From positions 62,001 to 126,000 of the forward strand of contig NZ_BCRT01000010.1 of NCBI RefSeq assembly GCF_001552735.1: a DNA stretch of 64,000 nucleotides, written 5' to 3'. The translations under genes and the position numbers were made by a program. The notes under the pieces were generated by a model. It made no database searches and was not told the DNA's origin. It was given only the letters and a program-made list of their open reading frames with translations. Below, in pieces: positions 59,194 to 64,000 of the stretch. Position 1 is the first letter of the stretch; each line of letters opens with the position of its first letter. Source of the stretch: Sanguibacter suarezii NBRC 16159 (GTDB lineage Bacteria > Actinomycetota > Actinomycetes > Actinomycetales > Cellulomonadaceae).

Positions 59194-59823
59194 CTACCGA
59201 GGAAGGTTCGCCCGCAGGAACGCCGCCACCTGCTCGATCTCCTCAGCGGTGATCCCGTGGCCCAGGCCCGGGTACACGACCTCCGTGGTCGTGGTGTGCT
59301 GAGGGAGCCAGGCGCTCGTGCGGGCGAACGCCTCGTCGGTGATGATCGGGTCGCGGTCGCCGCGGCCGAAGAACACCGGCGGGGCGAGCTCGGCGAGGCG
59401 CTCGTCGCCGGGGACCGCGGTGTCGGCGACGAAGCCGGAGAGCACCACCCCGGCGAAGAACCGCTCCGGCCGGGTGCGCATGAGGTGGGTGACCATCAGC
59501 CCGCCCTGGGAGAAGCCCAGCAGGGCGACCGGGGTCGTGGCCGGGACGGCGTCGTCGAGCCAGCGCAGCACGGCGTCGGCGGCCTCTTGGGTGGCGGCGG
59601 GGTCGGGGCGCCCCGGGTCGACGATCGGCACCCAGGCATAGCCCATCCCGGCCGGCAGCGGCGCCTGGACCGAGACGGTCACCAGCTCGCGCGGCAGGTG
59701 CGGCACGAGGCCCAGGAGGTCCTTCTCGTGGGAGCCGTAGCCGTGCATGAGGACGAGGAGCGGCTGGTCGGGGCGGGGTGCGCCGGACCAGATGGCGGCG
59801 TCGGCAGCGAGGGAGAGCGTCAT
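59194..59823 (-). CDS. Alpha/beta hydrolase (phospholipase/carboxylesterase type)
   Basis: 209 residues of the small carboxylesterase family. LLVLMHGYGSHEKDL near 23, the nucleophile Ser in LLGFSQGGLMVTHL near 103, Asp in FFGRGDRDPIITDE near 155 and His in YPGLGHGITAEE near 187 complete the triad. No signal peptide. ATG 59823 lies 6 nt after TAGAGT (59835..59830), a leaderless arrangement. Confidence 0.93.
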   Translation of the reverse strand: MTLSLAADAAIWSGAPRPDQPLLVLMHGYGSHEKDLLGLVPHLPRELVTVSVQAPLPAGMGYAWVPIVDPGRPDPAATQEAADAVLRWLDDAVPATTPVALLGFSQGGLMVTHLMRTRPERFFAGVVLSGFVADTAVPGDERLAELAPPVFFGRGDRDPIITDEAFARTSAWLPQHTTTTEVVYPGLGHGITAEEIEQVAAFLRANLPR

Positions 59824-59864
59824 CCCAGCACTCTACGACGTCGCGTCGTGGCGATCCTCGCTGG

Positions 59865-60311
59865 TCAGACCCCAGCCGAGGCTGTGATCAGCGCGAGCAG
59901 CGCCTGGGCGTAGGCGTCTGCGGGCTCGTGGTCGGTGAACTCCTTCGGGTGGTCCTCCAGGAGGATCTCCACGCAGAACTGCGGCTCCGCCGTCGCCCAG
60001 GTGTCGGCGCTGCGACGCGCTTCCAGACGACGCAGCGTGCGGAAGGTGCCGCCAAGCAGCGTGCGCAGCTGGGCCTCGGAGGGCAACCACAGCGTCTGGT
60101 CGATGCTCACCGAGTCCAGCGCCCACTCGGTCGTGCCGTTGAACCGCAGGATCGTCTCGTCGGGGTAGGTGTGCACCTCGATGGTCACGTCGCTGACCGT
60201 GAAGACCACGTCCTCGAGCTCTTCGGCCTGGATCGAGAACCGGTCCCCGGCAGCCGGGTGCCAGGTGAGCCCGCTGAGGGCCAGTGCGCGGGCGAGGTCG
60301 TGAGAGATCAT
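59865..60311 (-). CDS. Conserved actinobacterial protein of unknown function, 148 aa
   Basis: Recognised only as a conserved actinobacterial type: MISHDLARALALSGLTWHPAAGDRF, VSDVTIEVHTYP, LRFNGTTEWALDSV, and LWLPSEAQLRTLLGGTF. Relatives are sometimes labelled pilus assembly protein CpaE, but no ATPase or receiver motif supports that. Soluble. ATG 60311 has GAGACT 6 nt upstream. Divergent from the PadR regulator. Confidence 0.78.
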   Translation of the reverse strand: MISHDLARALALSGLTWHPAAGDRFSIQAEELEDVVFTVSDVTIEVHTYPDETILRFNGTTEWALDSVSIDQTLWLPSEAQLRTLLGGTFRTLRRLEARRSADTWATAEPQFCVEILLEDHPKEFTDHEPADAYAQALLALITASAGV

Positions 60312-60381
60312 GCCACCAGTCTCGGTCGAGGAGGGCGAGTGCGCACACGGGGAGGGGTGGAAGACTTGCAGGAGAGTTACA

Positions 60382-60414
60382 TAGACAGCCTGTCTAGTTA
60401 GGCGTACTGTCTAG
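60382..60414 (+). promoter_or_regulatory. padR promoter and putative PadR operator
   Basis: TAGACA (60382-60387), 17 bp, TACTGT (60405-60410), start at the ATG 60417 (leaderless). A perfect 15-bp palindrome TAGACAG-C-CTGTCTA (60382-60396) covers the -35, and its half CTGTCTAG recurs at 60407-60414 over the -10 edge, a typical autorepression layout. Confidence 0.65.
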
Positions 60415-60416
60415 CC

Positions 60417-60785
60417 ATGGAACACCCCGTGAACGACCCTGGATGGCCAGGAGAGTGGTTACGAGGAGTGCTCGGCATCTGCGTCCTGGGCATCCTGCAG
60501 TCAGGACCCACCTATGGCTATGCCATTGCCGCAGCGCTGGCCGAAGGAGGCCTCGGCACCATCAAGGGCGGGACCCTCTACCCCCTGCTCGGCAGGTTGG
60601 AAGAGGCGGGGCTGGTGACCGTCGAGTGGCGCGCAGGTGATGGCGGACCGGGACGGAAGTACTTCTCCCTCACCCCGGCCGGCACCGCCGAGCTCGCACG
60701 CCAGGCTGCGCACTGGCAGGCCTTCACCGAGGTCACCCGGTCCTTCGTTGATTCGCACACCCACCCGGAAGAGAGCCCGTCATGA
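60417..60785 (+). CDS. PadR family transcriptional regulator
   Basis: 122 residues, single winged helix domain: LRGVLGICVLGILQSGPTYGYAIA, then TIKGGTLYPLLGRLEEAGLVTVEW (recognition helix and wing) and GRKYFSLTPAGTAELARQ, as in short PadR proteins. The stop overlaps the next start (ATGA). PadR-HAAS pairs are common and usually control membrane protein or exporter genes. Confidence 0.94.
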   Translation: MEHPVNDPGWPGEWLRGVLGICVLGILQSGPTYGYAIAAALAEGGLGTIKGGTLYPLLGRLEEAGLVTVEWRAGDGGPGRKYFSLTPAGTAELARQAAHWQAFTEVTRSFVDSHTHPEESPS

Positions 60786-61504
60786 CCATCTCTAGCCTGA
60801 CGAAGAAGTGGCGGGACGCCTTCATCATGGAGTTGCGCCTGCGCGGGGCGACCGGGGCGCAGATCGGCGACGAGCTGGCGCTCGTAGAGTCGCACTGCCT
60901 CGACGCGGGCACGCAGGCCCAGGAGGCGTTCGGTGACCCGGTCGACTATGCGCGGTCGGTGGTCGTGTCGGCGACCGGTGGATCGCGCCAGGTCGCCGCC
61001 AGCTATGGGCGTGCGCTCGTCGCGCGGACCATCGCTCAGACGGTCGGTCTCATGACGGTGCTCAATGTCGTCCCGGCGGTGCGGAAGGGCGGCGAGGTCT
61101 CGTTCACGCTGGTCGACGTCGTGCTCGTGCTCATCCTCGCGACCTTCGTCGTTGTCCTGGTGGCCAAGAGTGAGGCGGTGATGCGTTACGTCGTCACGGG
61201 CTCGATCCTCGTGGTGGGCTTGAGTGCCGCCGTGCTCGTCGGACTGCTGGTGCTTGTCGGGTTCATCCCCGCGATCTTCTCTGTCGCGGTCCCGACGGGG
61301 CCTGCGGCCGCCGCCGGCATCGCGCTGCTCGTCGTGCCCTCGCTGTTCGGGTGGCCACCGGCCGTCGACGACGCCATCGTCGAGCCGCTGGCGCAGGAGC
61401 AGGGGCATGGGACAACCACGCGGAGCGCCTCGGCGGCGTTGCTGCGCTGGTTCGTCCCGGCCGCCGGGCTCGTCATGTGCGCGGTCCGGTGGTGGGTGCC
61501 CTAG
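60782..61504 (+). CDS. HAAS/DUF1700-like membrane protein
   Basis: 240 residues. The N-terminal 60 residues (LTKKWRDAFIMELRLRGATGAQIGDELALVESHC, then EAFGDPVDYARSVV) match the HAAS signalling domain that sits beside PadR regulators; five hydrophobic helices follow (VDVVLVLILATFVVVLVA, YVVTGSILVVGLSAAVLVGLLVLVGFIPAIF and others). Probably a membrane partner in the PadR circuit; no enzymatic motif seen. Translationally coupled to padR. Confidence 0.82.
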   Translation: MTISSLTKKWRDAFIMELRLRGATGAQIGDELALVESHCLDAGTQAQEAFGDPVDYARSVVVSATGGSRQVAASYGRALVARTIAQTVGLMTVLNVVPAVRKGGEVSFTLVDVVLVLILATFVVVLVAKSEAVMRYVVTGSILVVGLSAAVLVGLLVLVGFIPAIFSVAVPTGPAAAAGIALLVVPSLFGWPPAVDDAIVEPLAQEQGHGTTTRSASAALLRWFVPAAGLVMCAVRWWVP

Positions 61505-61601
61505 GGCCCGGCGCCTCCGCAGCCCCGTCGGCGCAACCGCGGAAAATGGTAGGTTGCAAGCAGAGGCGACCTCGGCTGACGACCTGAAGGGGCGATGACC
61601 A

Positions 61602-62243
61602 GTGAGCGACTCCGGGTATGGCGACTTCGAGTTCGAACGACGCTTCGTCGTCGATGCTCTCCCCGCGGCTGCGCTCACCGAGCCGGACCCCATGTTCATC
61701 ATCCAGAGCTACTACCTCGCCGCCGAGGGGTATGCGATGCGGCTGCGGGTGCAGTCGAGCAGCATCCTGCTGCCGCTGGACGGGACCGAGGACGAGCTCG
61801 AGATCATGTCCGACCTCGCCTCGGAGTTCGAGTTCTGCGCCATGACCGTCAAGGGCCCCATGAACGGCGGCACCCGGTACGAGGCCGAACGCGAGATCGA
61901 CGTGAACGTCGGTCTGCAGATGATCCGCCTCGGTGGTCAGCGCGTCATCAAGAACCGGTACTCGATGTGGCTGGACGGCGACGGCTGGGTGGTCGACGTC
62001 TTCGGCGGGGCCAACCGCCCGCTGATCATCGCCGAGTGCGAGCGAGGTGGTCCGGTGACGGACCTGACCATCCCCACCTTCTGCGTCACCGAGGTCACCG
62101 ACGACCGCCGGTTCTCCAACGAGTCGCTCTCCCAGGAGCCCTTCGGTCGCTGGGCCGAGGACTACGCCGCCGAGCTGGCCGCTCAGGGCCCGCGCTTCCT
62201 GCAGGGCTTCGGCCACAACACGATGGGCACCGAGGCCCCGTAG
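61602..62243 (+). CDS. CYTH domain protein
   Basis: 213 residues. The N-terminal FEFERRFVVDALP contains the ExExR form of the CYTH signature, followed by AMRLRVQ, AMTVKGPMNGGTRYEAEREI, KNRYSMWLDGDGWVVDVFGG and LIIAECE, giving the alternating Glu/Arg/Lys tunnel of triphosphate-binding enzymes. Likely inorganic triphosphatase or nucleotide-related; cyclase activity is not implied. GTG 61602 has GAAGGGG 9 nt upstream; TAGGTT (61549-61554) may be the -10. Confidence 0.85.
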   Translation: MSDSGYGDFEFERRFVVDALPAAALTEPDPMFIIQSYYLAAEGYAMRLRVQSSSILLPLDGTEDELEIMSDLASEFEFCAMTVKGPMNGGTRYEAEREIDVNVGLQMIRLGGQRVIKNRYSMWLDGDGWVVDVFGGANRPLIIAECERGGPVTDLTIPTFCVTEVTDDRRFSNESLSQEPFGRWAEDYAAELAAQGPRFLQGFGHNTMGTEAP

Positions 62244-62303
62244 CCCACGCCTGCACGCCTTCGTCCGGGCACCCGAACTCCAGGCACGAGAGCGGGACGG
62301 CGC

Positions 62304-62813
62304 CTACGGGCGTGGATCGGGGCCGCTCTCGGAATCCAGGAGCGTTGCCATCCGCAGCAGGAAGTCGGCCACGGCGGGGCGCGACGCGGCGGGGACGCCC
62401 ACTGCGACCTCCCGCATCGCTGCGTGCATGCGCTTGAGCCGTCCACGGATCTCGTCGTGCGCATGATCGGTGGCGGTGATGACCAGCGCCCGGCGGTCGC
62501 TCGGGTGCGGGTGGCGTTCCAGGTGCCCGGACGCGGTCAGCCGGTCGAGGAGCTTGGTCGTCGAGGCGGTCGAGATCCCCAGCGCGGTGCTCAGGTCACG
62601 AGGCGTGACCAGGCGCTTGCTCTGCTCCGCGGCGATGACGATCTGCAGCGCCTGCAGATCGGTCTCGTTCATGTCCATGTCGGCGCTCATCCGGCGTCGC
62701 ATCTCCTGGTCGCTGCGCCGGAACCGTCTCAGCGCGTGCAGAATCTGTACAACTGAGTCATTGTCGGCGTACCAGTAGTTCTCATGTTCGCCGCTCTCCG
62801 CGATGCTGTCCAC
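62304..62813 (-). CDS. MarR family regulator, CrtR-like candidate
   Basis: 169 residues with the winged helix TPRDLSTALGISTASTTKLLDRLTASGHLERHPHPSDRRAL (cores GISTASTTKLLDRL and DRRAL) between helical dimerisation segments. Divergent from idi-crtE, the same arrangement as the GGPP-responsive CrtR regulator of carotenoid genes in Corynebacterium, so it probably represses the cluster here. Start chosen as GTG 62813 because TAGCAT (62825..62820) lies 6 nt upstream; ATG 62819 would add two residues. Confidence 0.85.
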   Translation of the reverse strand: MDSIAESGEHENYWYADNDSVVQILHALRRFRRSDQEMRRRMSADMDMNETDLQALQIVIAAEQSKRLVTPRDLSTALGISTASTTKLLDRLTASGHLERHPHPSDRRALVITATDHAHDEIRGRLKRMHAAMREVAVGVPAASRPAVADFLLRMATLLDSESGPDPRP

Positions 62814-62819
62814 GCACAT

Positions 62820-62909
62820 ATGCTACCTTGACTATTAACTAGCCTGTCTAGCAACCTTGAATCGTCGACGCGGGACACGACCGACCCCGCAGATACCAGG
62901 AGGTCACCG
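62820..62909. promoter_or_regulatory. Divergent control region marR / idi-crtE
   Basis: An AT-rich 90-bp region with CTAG-N5-CTAG (62838-62851), the 11-mer AGCCTGTCTAG (62841-62851) also found in the padR promoter, TTGACT at 62828-62833 and TAGCAT (minus strand, 62825..62820). The CTAG dyad is the best operator candidate for the MarR protein. Confidence 0.5.
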
Positions 62910-63497
62910 ATGACACACACGAGCGGTCCTCCGCCCACTCCCGCAGCCCCGCGCCCAGCAGACGACGACCACGTCGTCCTCCTGGACCCGGCCGGCTCCC
63001 CGATAGGCACCGCGCCACGAGCGAGCGTGCACTCGACCACCACGCCCCTGCACCTGGCGTTCTCCTGCTACCTGCTGCGCAGCACCGGAGAGGTGCTCGT
63101 CACCCGGCGCGCGCTGAGCAAGCGCACCTGGCCGGGAGTGTGGACCAACTCCTTCTGCGGCCACCCCCGCAGCGGCGAGACCCTGCCCGAGGCCGTCGCC
63201 CGCCATGCCCAGCACGAGCTGGGCATCACCGTCCACGACGTCGAGCTGGTGCTGCCGGACTTCCGGTACCGCGCGGTGGACGCCTCGGGCGTCGTGGAGA
63301 ACGAGATGTGCCCCGTCCTCATCGCCACCACGGACGACGACGCGGTCCCCAACCCGGATGAGGTCATGGACCTCGTGTGGGTCGACCCCGAGGCCCTCGG
63401 CCGGTCCATCACCGCGACCCCGTGGGCCTTCAGCCCGTGGATGGTTCTCCAGCTCGAGCAGCTCGGCAGGATCGAGCTGCCCGGCGGTGTCTCATGA
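62910..63497 (+). CDS. idi: Isopentenyl-diphosphate delta-isomerase, type I
   Basis: Interconverts isopentenyl and dimethylallyl diphosphate to prime isoprenoid synthesis. 195 residues with a disordered Pro/Ala lead, then LHLAFSCYLLRSTGEVLVTRRALSKRTWPG (core), catalytic Cys in NSFCGHPRSGE near 84 and Glu in VVENEMCPVLIA near 131, Nudix fold. ATG 62910 has CAGGAGG upstream. The stop overlaps crtE (ATGA), so this copy is dedicated to the carotenoid cluster. Confidence 0.96.
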   Translation: MTHTSGPPPTPAAPRPADDDHVVLLDPAGSPIGTAPRASVHSTTTPLHLAFSCYLLRSTGEVLVTRRALSKRTWPGVWTNSFCGHPRSGETLPEAVARHAQHELGITVHDVELVLPDFRYRAVDASGVVENEMCPVLIATTDDDAVPNPDEVMDLVWVDPEALGRSITATPWAFSPWMVLQLEQLGRIELPGGVS

Positions 63498-64000
63498 CCA
63501 GCCAGATCACGCCGCAGCGGGTGCAGCAGACCTATGCCCAGCCCTACGCGGTGATGGTCGACGCGATCCTCGACGACTTCTTTCGTCGAGCGATCGACCG
63601 GTCCAGCTCCTACGGCGCTGACTACACCGAGCTGTGGGCCAGCCTGCAGCGCGCCTCGCAGGGCGGCAAGCGATTCCGCCCTGCCCTGCTGACCGGCATC
63701 TACCAGCACCTCGGCGGTACCGACGAGACGCTGGCCTGCACGGTCGCGGCGGCCGTGGAGCTGCTGCACACCGCCTTCGTCGTGCACGACGACGTCATCG
63801 ACCACGACGAGCTGCGCCGGGGCCGCCTCAACGTGACCGGGACCTTCGCCCAGAGCGTGCGCACCGCCGGTGGTGACCCGGACCGGGCCGCGACCCTCGG
63901 CGCGGCCGCCGGTATCCTCGCCGGCGACCTGGCGCTGACCGGCGCCCACCGCCTCGTCGCGTCCAGCACCGCCGCGCCCACCACCCGCGAGGAGCTGCTG
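63494..64000 (+). CDS. crtE: Polyprenyl diphosphate synthase (GGPP synthase type), 3'-truncated by the window
   Basis: Condenses isopentenyl units to geranylgeranyl diphosphate, the carotenoid precursor. The first 169 residues are visible. GGKRFRP at 57-63 is the pyrophosphate-binding motif and HDDVIDHDELRRG at 98-110 is the first Asp-rich motif (DDxxD form, Asp99, Asp100, Asp103). The N-terminus MTSQITPQRVQQTYAQPY is as in actinobacterial CrtE. Translationally coupled to idi by ATGA. Rest of the gene, and probably crtB/crtI, lie beyond 64000. Confidence 0.93.
   Translation, partial: MTSQITPQRVQQTYAQPYAVMVDAILDDFFRRAIDRSSSYGADYTELWASLQRASQGGKRFRPALLTGIYQHLGGTDETLACTVAAAVELLHTAFVVHDDVIDHDELRRGRLNVTGTFAQSVRTAGGDPDRAATLGAAAGILAGDLALTGAHRLVASSTAAPTTREELL

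Noticed and set aside
59865-60311. Pilus assembly protein CpaE
   Set aside because: Relatives carry this label but the 148 residues lack the receiver-like and P-loop domains of CpaE, and no pilus genes are nearby.
1-64000. CRISPR arrays, insertion sequences, prophage or integrase genes
   Set aside because: No regularly spaced repeats, transposase or integrase motifs were found; the holin-like gene at 51081 is a stand-alone chromosomal family.

Overview
The window is chromosomal DNA of a high-GC Gram-positive bacterium, most likely an actinomycete of the order Micrococcales (Cellulomonas/Sanguibacter-like; the genus is a guess). The grounds are the very GC-rich codon use, many GTG starts, conserved actinobacterial gene neighbourhoods (DAK2-recG-rsmD, coaD-sepIVA-yceD-rpmF-rnc-mutM, rne-rplU-rpmA-obgE-proB-proA-nadD-rsfS, cydABDC) and a MarR-idi-crtE locus typical of actinobacterial carotenoid clusters. 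I see no transposase, integrase, phage module, CRISPR array or rRNA. The only RNA genes found are two identical tRNA-Ala(GGC) copies.

Layout. 1-2.7 kb: end of ddl, a DUF3515 lipoprotein and thiL. 2.7-8.7 kb: GNAT, rpmB (L28), then DAK2-recG-rsmD. 8.8-10 kb: an RraB-like protein and a GNAT enzyme, both on the minus strand. 10-13.7 kb: coaD, sepIVA, yceD, rpmF, rnc, mutM. 13.7-23 kb: a 2-hydroxyacid dehydrogenase, a convergent LuxR-type regulator and GAF histidine kinase, and the cytochrome bd operon cydA-cydB-cydD-cydC. 23-36.4 kb: RNase E/G with very long disordered arms, rplU, rpmA, obgE, proline genes proB and proA, a 50-residue membrane peptide, nadD, a Pro/Gln-rich membrane protein, rsfS and a histidine phosphatase. 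36.4-43.4 kb: duplicated tRNA-Ala, a carboxylesterase, a class-II UvrA homologue, a deaminase, a DHFR-fold reductase and a YdeI-like protein. 43.4-51.5 kb: CueP lipoprotein, a peptide/nickel-type ABC importer divergent from a TetR regulator, and small proteins. 51.5-57.6 kb: an arabinoside utilisation operon (solute-binding lipoprotein, two permeases, GH51 arabinofuranosidase) with its LacI regulator. 57.6-62.3 kb: YchJ-like protein, adenine/adenosine deaminase, an esterase, a PadR-HAAS pair and a CYTH protein. 62.3-64 kb: MarR regulator divergent from idi-crtE, running off the end.

How it fits together. Most of the window is housekeeping: cell wall precursor, thiamine and CoA/NAD cofactors, ribosome assembly, RNA decay, DNA repair, proline synthesis and low-oxygen respiration. 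Accessory functions cluster between about 36 and 62 kb. A recurrent signal is the position of a TAnnnT-like -10 hexamer 6-7 nt before the start codon at about 20 genes, which implies widespread leaderless mRNAs; I used this to choose several starts. The best local regulatory reading is the promoter of the arabinoside operon, where a CG-centred LacI-type operator and a perfect TGTGA-N6-TCACA CRP-type box lie over the -10 and start point. I did not find a clearly new multi-gene system. The most unusual items are the tandemly repeated stop codons after two genes, the RraB-like protein beside a giant RNase E, and the repeat-encoded Ser-Thr tail of CydD.
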